Shown here piece by piece: positions 7,722 to 15,198 of a stretch of 43,747 bases of DNA; the stretch's first letter is position 1; every line of letters begins with the position of its first letter. The stretch is from Verrucomicrobiota bacterium. GTDB taxonomy: Bacteria; Verrucomicrobiota; Verrucomicrobiia; Limisphaerales; JACRJY01. Position numbers and translations under genes: made by a program. The notes beneath the pieces are model-generated. The model had not been told where the DNA came from and searched no databases. It saw only the letters and a program-made list of their open reading frames with translations. Location of the stretch: contig JACRJY010000064.1 of assembly GCA_016235585.1 (NCBI GenBank), forward strand, positions 1-43,747. The letters are read 5' to 3'.

Positions 7722-8537
7722 ATGGCCGCTTTCTCCCCCGCCCAAGTCACCTTGAACACCGCCGCGCCCGCGGCGGACGCGGGCGCGCCGCTCATCCAGA
7801 CCGAGGCGCTGAACCTCCACTACGGCCCGGCGCGCGCGCTCAAGGACATCTCCATCACCATCGGCGAACGCCACGTCACCGCGTTCATCGGGCCGTCGGG
7901 CTGCGGCAAGTCCACCTTCCTGCGCTGCTTCAACCGCATGAACGATCTCATTGATTCCGTCCGCATCACCGGTGCGGTCAAGATCGGCGGGCAGGACATC
8001 CACAGCCCGGACGTGGATGTGATCGAACTCCGCAAGCGCATCGGCATGGTCTTCCAGAAGTCGAACCCGTTCCCGAAATCGATCTACGAAAACATCGCCT
8101 ACGGCCTCAAGCTGCATGGCATGAAGAGCAGATCCGACCTTGATGCCGCCGTCGAGCAAAGCCTCCGCAGCGCGGCGCTCTGGGACGAGGTGAAGGATCG
8201 CCTGAACGCCAGCGCGCTCGGCCTTTCTGGCGGCCAGCAGCAGCGCCTGTGCATCGCCCGCGCCATCGCCATCAAGCCGGAGATTATTCTGATGGATGAG
8301 CCGGCCAGCGCGCTCGATCCCATCGCGACGGCGAAGATCGAGGAGTTGATTCTGGAGCTGAAGAAGGACTTCACCATTGTCATCGTCACGCACAACATGC
8401 AGCAGGCCGCGCGCATCTCCGACCGCACGGCGTTCTTCTACCTCGGCGAGCTGATCGAGTTCGACACCACGACGAAAATCTTCACCAACCCGGCGAAGAA
8501 GCAGACGGAGGATTATGTGACCGGGAGATTCGGCTGA
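7722..8537 (+). CDS. pstB: Phosphate ABC transporter ATP-binding protein
   Basis: 271 residues. Walker [10 protein letters not shown] begins at about residue 57, the Q-loop is [15 protein letters not shown], the ABC signature LSGGQQQR is at about 168-175, and Walker B with the D-loop is [13 protein letters not shown] at about 188-200, followed by the switch His in VTHNM. The length and the KSNPFP.SIYEN segment are typical of PstB. It couples ATP hydrolysis to phosphate import through PstCA at the inner face of the membrane. The N-terminal 25 residues (Ala/Pro-rich) precede the ABC fold and are likely disordered. Confidence 0.96.
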   Translation: MAAFSPAQVTLNTAAPAADAGAPLIQTEALNLHYGPARALKDISITIGERHVTAFIGPSGCGKSTFLRCFNRMNDLIDSVRITGAVKIGGQDIHSPDVDVIELRKRIGMVFQKSNPFPKSIYENIAYGLKLHGMKSRSDLDAAVEQSLRSAALWDEVKDRLNASALGLSGGQQQRLCIARAIAIKPEIILMDEPASALDPIATAKIEELILELKKDFTIVIVTHNMQQAARISDRTAFFYLGELIEFDTTTKIFTNPAKKQTEDYVTGRFG

Positions 8538-8546
8538 TTTGGCGCT

Positions 8547-8574
8547 TCATAATTCATAACTCATAATTCATAAC
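8547..8574. repeat. Tandem heptamer array between pstB and phoU
   Basis: Four 7-bp words in strict tandem: TCATAAT, TCATAAC, TCATAAT, TCATAAC. It fills most of the 45-bp gap between the two genes and is far more A+T-rich than its surroundings. It is one of several period-7 arrays in the window that use different words. Confidence 0.85.
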
Positions 8575-8582
8575 TTTCTGCC

Positions 8583-9248
8583 ATGCCCAGCCACCACGAA
8601 CAGGAACTCAACGAGCTGAAGCAAAAGCTCCTCACCATGGCGAGCCACGCCAACGCCGCCGTCGCCAACGCCATCAAGGCGCTCGTCGAGCGCAACGACG
8701 GCCTCGCCCGCGACGTGAAGGCCAAGGACGATCTGCTCGACGATCTGGAAATGGAGGTGGACGAGCTGGCGGTGCAGCTTCTTTCCAAGGCGCCGCTGGC
8801 CTCCGATTTGCGCCTCATCATCGTCGCGATGAAAATCTGCCACGACCTCGAGCGCGTCGGCGACGAGGCCACGGCCATCGCCAAGCGCGCCATCGAGCTG
8901 AACCAGGAACCGCAGCTCAAGCCCTACGTGGACATCCCGCGCATGGCCGCGATGGCGCTGGAGATGTTGAACGACGCGCTCGACGCCTTCGTCAACCGTG
9001 CGCCCGACAAGGCCCGCGCCGTCGTGCCGCGCGACAAGGAAGTGGACGTGCTCAACAAGCAGCTTCACCGCGAACTGGCGAGCTTCATGGTCGAGCAGCC
9101 GAACACCATTTCACGCTGCCTGAATTTGATGGTCATCTCCAAACGCCTCGAGCGCATCGCCGACCACGCCACCAACATCGCCGAGGAAGTGGTCTATCTT
9201 TACGAGGCCAAGGACATCCGGCATATTGGGAAAAATCCAAATGCTTGA
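8583..9248 (+). CDS. phoU: Phosphate signalling and transport regulator PhoU
   Basis: 221 residues, all helical, with two PhoU repeats (about 10-100 and 115-210). The repeat motifs are visible as ASDLRLIIVAMKICHDLERVGDEATAIAKRA and then SRCLNLMVISKRLERIADHATNIAEEV, containing the E/DxxxD metal-binding pattern. PhoU inhibits the Pst transporter and Pho signalling when phosphate is plentiful. It is the last conserved gene of the pst operon. The next gene starts 8 bp before its stop, so the downstream channel gene is probably co-transcribed. The ATG is preceded by the heptamer array. Confidence 0.95.
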   Translation: MPSHHEQELNELKQKLLTMASHANAAVANAIKALVERNDGLARDVKAKDDLLDDLEMEVDELAVQLLSKAPLASDLRLIIVAMKICHDLERVGDEATAIAKRAIELNQEPQLKPYVDIPRMAAMALEMLNDALDAFVNRAPDKARAVVPRDKEVDVLNKQLHRELASFMVEQPNTISRCLNLMVISKRLERIADHATNIAEEVVYLYEAKDIRHIGKNPNA

Positions 9249-9921
9249 CCAACTTCGCCAGCGCATCGCCGCCGAGTTCATCGGCACCTTCGCCCTCGTG
9301 TTCTCCGGCACGGGCGCGATTGTCATCAATCAAGCCACCGGCGGCGCGGTGACGCACGTCGGCGTCGCGCTCACTTTCGGTCTCGTCGTGCTGGCGATGA
9401 TTTACGCGCTCGGCGACGTTTCCGGCGCGCACCTGAATCCCGCCGTCACGCTCGGTTTCGTGGTCGCCCGGCGGTTTCCGGCGGCGGACGCGCCGGCCTA
9501 CGTCGCGAGCCAGTGCGCCGGGGCATTCGCGGCCAGCGGGCTGCTGCGCGTGCTGTTTCCAGAAAACCAACTGCTCGGCACCACGCTGCCCACCGGCCCG
9601 GCGATGCAGTCGTTCGTCCTCGAAATCGTGCTCACGGCGATGCTGATGTTCGTCATCCTCGGCGTCTCGACCGGCGCGAAGGAAAAGGGCATCACCGCCG
9701 GCATCGCGGTCGGCGCGGTCATCGCGCTGGAGGCGCTCTTTGCCGGGCCGATCTCCGGCGCTTCGATGAACCCCGCCCGTTCACTCGCCCCCGCTGTTGT
9801 CAGCGGCCACCTCGAACATCTGTGGGTCTATCTCGCCGCGCCCGCGCTCGGCGCATTGCTCGCCGTCGTCGCCTGTCGGTGTGTGCGCGCGGAGGATTGC
9901 TGCTGCGCGCGGCCCGCCTGA
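9241..9921 (+). CDS. Aquaporin/aquaglyceroporin (MIP family), linked to pst and arsC
   Basis: 226 residues from the ATG at 9241, which overlaps phoU by 8 bp; a TTG 15 bp earlier is possible. It has six TM segments and both NPA boxes: SGAHLNPAVT (about residue 65) and SGASMNPARS (about 180). AEFIGTFALVFSGTGAI is the MIP family start. MIP channels conduct water, glycerol or metalloids such as As(OH)3. Followed by arsC, this recalls the aqpS-arsC pairing of Sinorhizobium meliloti, where AqpS lets arsenite out after ArsC reduces arsenate. The C-terminus is unusual: after a Cys-Arg-Cys at the membrane exit comes ED then three consecutive cysteines. These might bind thiophilic As(III), which is inference. 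Confidence 0.88.
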   Translation: MLDQLRQRIAAEFIGTFALVFSGTGAIVINQATGGAVTHVGVALTFGLVVLAMIYALGDVSGAHLNPAVTLGFVVARRFPAADAPAYVASQCAGAFAASGLLRVLFPENQLLGTTLPTGPAMQSFVLEIVLTAMLMFVILGVSTGAKEKGITAGIAVGAVIALEALFAGPISGASMNPARSLAPAVVSGHLEHLWVYLAAPALGALLAVVACRCVRAEDCCCARPA

Positions 9922-9929
9922 ATTTTGCC

Positions 9930-10358
9930 ATGAAGAAGAAAATCCTCTTTGTCTGCATCCACAACAGCGCCCGCAGCCAGATGGCCGAGGCGTTTGTGAA
10001 CAAACTGTGTGGCGAACATTTCGAGGCCAGCAGCGCCGGCATCGAGCCGGGCAAGTTGAATCCGTTCGTCGTTGAGGCCATGAAGGAGACTGGCATTGAC
10101 ATTTCCGGCAACCAGACCAAGTCCTGCGAGGACATGATTCGCAGCGGCGTGAAGTTCGATTTCATCGTGACGGTGTGCGACGAGGCGAGCGCGGAGCGCT
10201 GTCCGGTTTTCCCCGGCGGCGGGCGGCGGCTGCACTGGGGCTTTCCTGATCCGTCCAGTTATCAAGGCGAGCCGGCAGCGAAGCTGGACTTCACCCGCCG
10301 TGTGCGCGACGAGATTCGCGCGAAGATTGCGGCGTGGTGCGGTGAGATGTGCCGATAG
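9930..10358 (+). CDS. arsC: Arsenate reductase, thioredoxin-coupled (LMW-PTP fold)
   Basis: 142 residues. The N-terminal P-loop CIHNSARS (Cys9 to Arg15) is the CX5R active site of the low-molecular-weight phosphatase fold. The redox cysteines Cys83 and Cys91 (TVCDEASAERCP) match the Cys82/Cys89 relay of Staphylococcus aureus-type ArsC, so this is the thioredoxin-dependent class and not the glutaredoxin class. It reduces arsenate to arsenite in the cytoplasm. Its place at the end of the pst-phoU-aquaporin run makes biological sense, because arsenate enters through phosphate transporters. It ends facing the E2 gene on the other strand; a nonamer-word inverted repeat lies between. Confidence 0.92.
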   Translation: MKKKILFVCIHNSARSQMAEAFVNKLCGEHFEASSAGIEPGKLNPFVVEAMKETGIDISGNQTKSCEDMIRSGVKFDFIVTVCDEASAERCPVFPGGGRRLHWGFPDPSSYQGEPAAKLDFTRRVRDEIRAKIAAWCGEMCR

Positions 10359-10362
10359 CACC

Positions 10363-10474
10363 ACCACGGAACACACCGAAGACACGGAAGGAAAAGGCCG
10401 GTTGAGTGACGCAAAAGAAACCCAATCCGGCACGTGGAATTCTCGATTGTAAATTCTTCTGTGTTTTCCGTGGT
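10363..10474. repeat. Inverted nonamer-word element between convergent arsC and E2 genes
   Basis: The left arm, 10363-10381, reads as 9-bp words (ACCACGGAA, CACACCGAA and then GACACGGAA at 10381-10389). The right arm, 10456-10474, is its inverted copy with two mismatches out of 19. The element fills the gap between two convergent genes and could act as a bidirectional terminator stem, although the T-runs are weak. Confidence 0.7.
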
Positions 10475-10481
10475 TTGGAAA

Positions 10482-11687
10482 TCAAAGCTTCTCCGGCACC
10501 GCCAGCAGCGCCGCGATGCGGCCCAGCAACCTTCCCGCCGCCCCGCCGTCGAGCACGCGGTGGTCGAAGCTCAACGTCAGGTTTGCCTCCACTACCGGCA
10601 CAAACTGCTGCTTCGCCTCGTCCCAGTGCGGCGTCCGATGGCCCGCGCCCAGGCCCAGCACGAGCGTCTGCTCCGGCAGTGGAATCGGCGTGGCCCACGT
10701 CAGGCCGAACGTGCCAAAATTGGTGACGGTGGCAATCGAGCCGCCCGTGGCGTCGAGCGGCAGCTTGCGCTGGCGTGCGAGTTCAACGAGTTCGTTGTAG
10801 CGGTTCGTGAGTTCCTGCAACGGCTTCTTGTCCGCATGGCGAATCACCGGCACGAGCACGCCGTCGTCCGCCTCGACGGCGAAACCTACGTCAATCGCCG
10901 TCGGGTGGACAATCTGGTTGCCGACGAGCCGCCCGGCGACCGCGCTGTTTTCCGCGAGCGCAATCGCGAGCGCCCTCAACGCGTAGAGCGCCGGGCCGGG
11001 CTTCGGATCGCACTTCTTGCGGTGCGCGAGCACGGCGTCGAGGCGCACGGGCAGGCCGACGGTGGCGAGCGGGCGCGTCCAGCTCCGGCGCATCGCGTCG
11101 GCCACGGCCACGCGCATGGACGAGGCGGGCGAGAGCTTGTGCCGTTCAAGGTTGGCGAGAAATTTTTCAAAATCCTCGATTGTCACCCGGCCCGCCGCGC
11201 CGCTGCCGGCGATGCCCGCAAGATCGGCGGCGTGCAGGCCGAGTTCGTTCATGCGCGCCTTCATGCGGGGCGACATGAAGCTCGCGCCCGCTGCGTGCGC
11301 CGGCACCGGCAGGCCGCGCACGGTGGGATCGACAGTTTGCTTCGCGGCGGTGGCGGGCGCGGCGGAAGATTCGGCGGCGGCCTCGGCATCCGCCGGAGTC
11401 ACAGCGGGCGCGGGCGTGTCGAGTCCGAGACGCTTTGCATCCTCGGCGCTGGCCTCCAGATAACCGAGCACCGCGCCGACGAGGTAACTTTCGTTGACCT
11501 GCGCCAGAATTTTTTGCACGCGGCCCGGGCACGGCGATGCGACGTTCATCGTGGCCTTGTTGGTCTCCACTTCGAGGAGATCCTGATCGGCCGTGACGAG
11601 GTCGCCCACGCCCACGAGCAGGCGGACGACCGTGGCCTCGGCGATGGATTCACCGAGCTGCGGCATGATGATGGGAACAAGCGTCAT
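10482..11687 (-). CDS. 2-oxo-acid dehydrogenase E2 (dihydrolipoamide acyltransferase)
   Basis: 401 residues. The lipoyl domain is at about 1-78, with the lipoylated Lys44 in EVETNKATM. An Ala/Pro-rich hinge follows (about 90-135), then the E1/E3-binding domain at about 140-180 (MSPRMKARMNELGLHAADLAGIAGSG), then the catalytic acyltransferase domain, whose active site is SFDHRVLDGG near residue 376. E2 forms the core of pyruvate or branched-chain 2-oxo-acid dehydrogenase complexes and transfers the acyl group to CoA. E1beta and E1alpha lie upstream on the same strand; no E3 gene is in the window. The substrate cannot be fixed from sequence; the pyruvate complex is the default guess (pdhC-like). 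Confidence 0.92.
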   Translation of the reverse strand: MTLVPIIMPQLGESIAEATVVRLLVGVGDLVTADQDLLEVETNKATMNVASPCPGRVQKILAQVNESYLVGAVLGYLEASAEDAKRLGLDTPAPAVTPADAEAAAESSAAPATAAKQTVDPTVRGLPVPAHAAGASFMSPRMKARMNELGLHAADLAGIAGSGAAGRVTIEDFEKFLANLERHKLSPASSMRVAVADAMRRSWTRPLATVGLPVRLDAVLAHRKKCDPKPGPALYALRALAIALAENSAVAGRLVGNQIVHPTAIDVGFAVEADDGVLVPVIRHADKKPLQELTNRYNELVELARQRKLPLDATGGSIATVTNFGTFGLTWATPIPLPEQTLVLGLGAGHRTPHWDEAKQQFVPVVEANLTLSFDHRVLDGGAAGRLLGRIAALLAVPEKL

Positions 11688-11701
11688 GGCTGGTTGAATG
11701 T

Positions 11702-11797
11702 AAAATGCCCAGTGACCAATGAGTAATGAGCAATGAAATTCCAACCCGGCGGGCAGAGATCATTTATCACTGGGCATTGGGCATTAGTCATTGGGTT
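11702..11797. repeat. Inverted heptamer-word element between the E2 and E1beta genes
   Basis: The left arm carries 7-bp words with the pattern TGNNNAA (TGCCCAG, TGACCAA, TGAGTAA, TGAGCAA from 11707). The right arm carries the same pattern inverted (TTTATCA, CTGGGCA, TTGGGCA, TTAGTCA from 11763). A perfect 12-bp inverted pair lies at 11704-11715 and 11767-11778. The element touches the last base of the E1beta stop codon, and any E1-E2 operon transcript would pass through it and could fold it. Confidence 0.75.
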
Positions 11798-12762
11798 CAT
11801 TGGCGGAGGAGTTTCCGCGCGGCGGCGGCGATGCTGCGCGCGGTGGGCCGGTGCGCGGCCCAGAGGTTCGGGTGATACGGCACGGGCGTGTCCTTGGCGT
11901 TGAGGCGCATCGGCGGGGCGTCGAGGAGGGCGAAGCCTTCGGTGGCCACGCGCGCGACGACCTCCGCCGTGACGCCGCCCCACGGCCACGATTCACCCAC
12001 GCAAAGCAGCCGCCCCGTGCGCGCGACCGAGGCCATCACGGTGTCGGTGTCGAGCGGCTTCACGGAGCGCAAGTCCACGACTTCGATTTCGTGGCCCTCG
12101 GTTTTCAATTCTTCCGCCACGGCGAGCGCCTCGTGCACCATCGCGCTGTAGGCCACGATGGTCAGGTCGCGGCCCGCGCGGGCGATGCGGGCCTTGCCCG
12201 TGGGCACGGCCTCGGTGGGCAGCTTGTCCGCCTTGAGGTGGTAATAGAGATATTTGTGCTCGCAGAAAATCACCGGGTCATCAATCGCCACCGCTTCGAG
12301 CAGCATCGAGTAGGCGTCCTCCACCGTCGCGGGCGTCATCACGACCAGGCCGGGATAGTGCGCGTAAATCGTCTCCAAACTCTGGCTGTGGAACGGCCCG
12401 CTGCCGGACGTGCCGCCGAACGGCAGCCGCACGGTGATGGGGCAGGGCACCTGCGTGCGCCAGAAAAGCGTGGCCGCCTGGTTCACGATCTGGTTGAAGC
12501 CGACGGTGGAAAAATCCGCGAACTGCATCTCCACGATGGGCCGCATCCCCTCGATGGCCGCGCCAATCGCCGCGCCGACGATGGCGTCCTCGCTGATGGG
12601 CGCGTCCATCACGCGGCCCGGAAACTCTCCCGCCAGATTTTTCGTGGCCTTGAACGCGCCGCCGAACGCGCCCACGTCCTGCCCGTAGATGATGACGCGC
12701 GGGTCGTCGCGCAGCGCACGCGCCTGCGCCTCGCGGATGGCTTCGAGATAGGTGAGGCTCAT
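11797..12762 (-). CDS. 2-oxo-acid dehydrogenase E1 component, beta subunit
   Basis: 321 residues from the ATG that gives MSLTYLEAIREAQARAL, the usual E1beta start; an upstream ATG lies inside the heptamer repeat and is rejected. Motifs include GEDVG-like YGQDVGAFGGAF, the RVMDAPISEDAIVGAAIGAA block, PFGGTSGSGPFHSQSLE (the usual RxPxGGG.....HSQS..A) and the C-terminal VGESWPWGGVTAEVVARV. With the alpha subunit it forms the thiamine-diphosphate-dependent decarboxylase. The order E1alpha, E1beta, E2 suggests one operon, with repeat elements in both intergenic gaps. Confidence 0.93.
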   Translation of the reverse strand: MSLTYLEAIREAQARALRDDPRVIIYGQDVGAFGGAFKATKNLAGEFPGRVMDAPISEDAIVGAAIGAAIEGMRPIVEMQFADFSTVGFNQIVNQAATLFWRTQVPCPITVRLPFGGTSGSGPFHSQSLETIYAHYPGLVVMTPATVEDAYSMLLEAVAIDDPVIFCEHKYLYYHLKADKLPTEAVPTGKARIARAGRDLTIVAYSAMVHEALAVAEELKTEGHEIEVVDLRSVKPLDTDTVMASVARTGRLLCVGESWPWGGVTAEVVARVATEGFALLDAPPMRLNAKDTPVPYHPNLWAAHRPTARSIAAAARKLLRQ

Positions 12763-12777
12763 GGTTGAAGTTGGGGA

Positions 12778-12870
12778 AACATTCAACATTCAACATTCAA
12801 CGCCCAAGTCTGAACGCCACGCATACGAAGCCGTTGAGTGTTCGGAGTTGAATGTTGAATGTTGAATGTT
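12778..12870. repeat. Perfect 24-bp inverted heptamer array between the E1beta and E1alpha genes
   Basis: Left arm 12778-12801 is AACATTC three times plus AAC. Right arm 12847-12870 is its exact reverse complement, separated by 45 bp. RNA from either strand could form a long A+T-rich stem. It sits just upstream of the E1beta start, in the 116-bp gap after the E1alpha gene. Confidence 0.9.
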
Positions 12871-12878
12871 TTCACAGC

Positions 12879-13922
12879 CTATTCATTGCCTTCCCTCAAC
12901 TGTCCGCTCGAAAGCGCCGTCCAGTCTTCCTCGTAAGGATCGGGGGTTGGCTCGCGCTGCGCGGCGGTGACGGCCTCTTCGACCTCGTGCGTCTTTTCCT
13001 TCCGCCACGCCGCAATCGTTGCGGCATCGGCCCAGCGCTGTTGAAGCAGGAATTCCTCCGCGACCTTCAGGCAGTCGCGGCCCACGGGGGAGGTTTTCAA
13101 CTTCGGATCAATGTAGCCCGCGTCGTCGTGCTCGCCGTGGCCGCAGAGGCGCAGCAGTTTCGCCACGACGAGCTGCGGGCCGCGCCCGGCGCGCGCCTGA
13201 TCCGCCGCGTGTTGCAGTGTCTTGAGGCACGCTTCCAGATCCGTCCCGTCCACGCGGTGGCCCGCGACGCCGTAGCCGGCGGCCTTGTCCACGAGCGAAT
13301 CGCAGGCGAACTGTCGCGAAGTCGGCGTGGAATAGGCGTAGTGATTGTTCGCCACCACGAGCACGAGCGGCAGTTTCTCAATCGCCGCCTGGTTGAGCGC
13401 CTCGTGGAACGCGCCGGTGGAGGTCGCGCCTTCGCCGATGGACGCCGCGCCGACGGTGCCTTGAATTCCCTTCAGCCGCCGTGCGAGCAGGATTCCGTTC
13501 ACCACCGAAATCATCGCGCCGAGGTGGCTGATCATCGGCAGCAGCCCCTCGCGTGGTTTGCCGCGATGCACGTTGCCGTCGCGTCCGCGCATCGGCCCCA
13601 GCGCGGAGCCGAGATACGTCCGCGCGGCGTCCAGCGCGGTGTCGCCGAACGCCAGCCGGCCCGCCGCGTCGCGGATGAGCGGCGCGAACACGTCGCCGGG
13701 CCGCAGCGCGAGCGCGGTGGCGACGCTCAACGCCTCCTGCCCGCGCCCCAGGAACACGCCGCCGTGGATTTTTCCGGCGCGATACAGGCTGGCGAATTTC
13801 TCGTCCAGCAGGCGGGCCAGCAGCATCCAGCGGAAGGCCGACGTGCAAAGCTCGCTGAACACGGCGGTGCCCGCCGCCACGGGGCGAAACCGGACGGCAA
13901 CCGAATCAGCCGCTTGAACCAT
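12879..13922 (-). CDS. 2-oxo-acid dehydrogenase E1 component, alpha subunit
   Basis: 347 residues from the ATG giving MVQAADSVAVRF. The thiamine-diphosphate motif runs from GEGATSTGAF (about residue 163) to VVANN (193). Other typical blocks are GKIHGGVFLGRGQEALSV (about 50-67), REGLLPMISHLGAMI and YAYSTPTSRQF. It decarboxylates the 2-oxo acid and passes the acyl group to the lipoyl arm of E2. It is the first gene of the E1alpha-E1beta-E2 set and is divergent from the histidine kinase gene (97 bp between starts). I cannot distinguish pyruvate from branched-chain substrate. Confidence 0.92.
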   Translation of the reverse strand: MVQAADSVAVRFRPVAAGTAVFSELCTSAFRWMLLARLLDEKFASLYRAGKIHGGVFLGRGQEALSVATALALRPGDVFAPLIRDAAGRLAFGDTALDAARTYLGSALGPMRGRDGNVHRGKPREGLLPMISHLGAMISVVNGILLARRLKGIQGTVGAASIGEGATSTGAFHEALNQAAIEKLPLVLVVANNHYAYSTPTSRQFACDSLVDKAAGYGVAGHRVDGTDLEACLKTLQHAADQARAGRGPQLVVAKLLRLCGHGEHDDAGYIDPKLKTSPVGRDCLKVAEEFLLQQRWADAATIAAWRKEKTHEVEEAVTAAQREPTPDPYEEDWTALSSGQLREGNE

Positions 13923-14019
13923 GCCCGGTGTTATACGCCAGCCGCGCGCGGCAGTCCAAATTTTTTCCGGGCAAATCTCGTCCTTTACGGCGTGCGCGGG
14001 CTGGATTACTGTCCGCGCA

Positions 14020-15117
14020 ATGTTGCCCTTGGAAAAATCCAAGCTGTTCCACGGCCTGCTGGCGGAGGAGTTGCAAACTCTGCACCGCACCGCGCACCTG
14101 CGGAAGTTCGCCTCGGGCCAGACCATTTTCGTCGAGGGTGACCCCGGCGACGGCCTCTACGTCATCCTTGACGGCCTGGTGAAAATTTCCGCGCTCGTGA
14201 CCCAGCAGGAGCGGCGCGTGCTCTCGCACGTCGGCCCCGGCGACTTCTTCGGCGAGATGGCCGTGCTCGATGACGAGGCGCGCTCGGCCACGGCCACCGC
14301 CGAGGAGGACACCACGGTCTATTTTCTGCCGCGCGAGGAGTTGGTCGCGCTGTTAAGCCGCTCACCCAAGCTGGCGCTGACGCTGGTGCGCGAGTTCAGC
14401 CTGCGGATGCGCGAGGTCAACCGCCAATACATCCAGGAAGTGCTCCAGGCCGAGCGCCTCACGCTCGTGGGCCGCTTCGCCCGCTCCATCGTCCACGACT
14501 TCAAGAACCCGCTCAACATCATCGGCCTCGCCGCCGACATGGCGAGCATGGAGCGCGCGACGCCGGAGATGCGCCAGTCCGCCGCCAAGCGCGTCCACCG
14601 GCAGGTCGCGCGCTTGAGCAACATGATCAGCGAGCTGCTCGAATTCACCCGCGGCGCGCAGGCCAGCGTCGTCCTCGCCTCCACCAATTACGCGCAGTTC
14701 GTCAGCCAGCTCATGGAGGAAATCGAGCCGGAGCTGGCCGATAAAAACGTCCGGCTCGCGCTCGCCGCGCCGCCCGCGCTGAACCTCCTCCTCGACCCGC
14801 AGCGCCTCACGCACGTCTTCTACAACCTCATCCACAACGCCGTGGATGAAATGCCCGACGGCGGCAAAATCACGATCCGCTTCCTCGTCAGCGACAAGGA
14901 GGTCGTCACGGAATTCGAGGACACCGGCAGCGGCATCAAGCCGGAGATCGCCGCCAAGCTCTTCGAGCCGTTCGCCACGTTCGGCAAGTCCAAGGGCACC
15001 GGCCTCGGCCTCTCCATCTGCAAGCGCATCGTCGAGGATCACCGAGGGAGCATTTCCGTCCGCAGCACGGCGGGCAAGGGCGCCACCTTTGCGTTCAGCA
15101 TTCCGCGCCCGCGCTGA
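14020..15117 (+). CDS. Soluble sensor histidine kinase with N-terminal cyclic-nucleotide-binding domain
   Basis: 365 residues, no TM segment. An N-terminal cNMP-binding (Crp-like) beta-roll spans about 8-125, with the phosphate-binding-cassette-like stretch GPGDFFGEMAVLDDEARSATATA. A DHp helix pair follows with the phospho-acceptor His159 in SIVHDFKNPLNII, then a HATPase domain: N box NLIHNAVDEMP (about 272), G1 DTGSGI, F/G2 region FEPFATFGKSKGTGLGLSICKRI. It would autophosphorylate in response to a bound ligand, possibly cAMP; an adenylate cyclase is encoded 9 kb away. No response regulator is adjacent. The ATG at 14020 is used; longer upstream frames have no CNB homology. Confidence 0.88.
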   Translation: MLPLEKSKLFHGLLAEELQTLHRTAHLRKFASGQTIFVEGDPGDGLYVILDGLVKISALVTQQERRVLSHVGPGDFFGEMAVLDDEARSATATAEEDTTVYFLPREELVALLSRSPKLALTLVREFSLRMREVNRQYIQEVLQAERLTLVGRFARSIVHDFKNPLNIIGLAADMASMERATPEMRQSAAKRVHRQVARLSNMISELLEFTRGAQASVVLASTNYAQFVSQLMEEIEPELADKNVRLALAAPPALNLLLDPQRLTHVFYNLIHNAVDEMPDGGKITIRFLVSDKEVVTEFEDTGSGIKPEIAAKLFEPFATFGKSKGTGLGLSICKRIVEDHRGSISVRSTAGKGATFAFSIPRPR

Positions 15118-15198
15118 CTTTTCCGCACGGAACCATTTCCTTTTTCCAAAAACTTTGGACTTTGCCCGGCGAACCTTGGAAACTCGCCGCGAATTTCG

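Noticed and set aside
8547..8574. Heptamer arrays as CRISPR arrays
   Set aside because: Units are 7 bp in direct contact, with no spacers and no cas genes.
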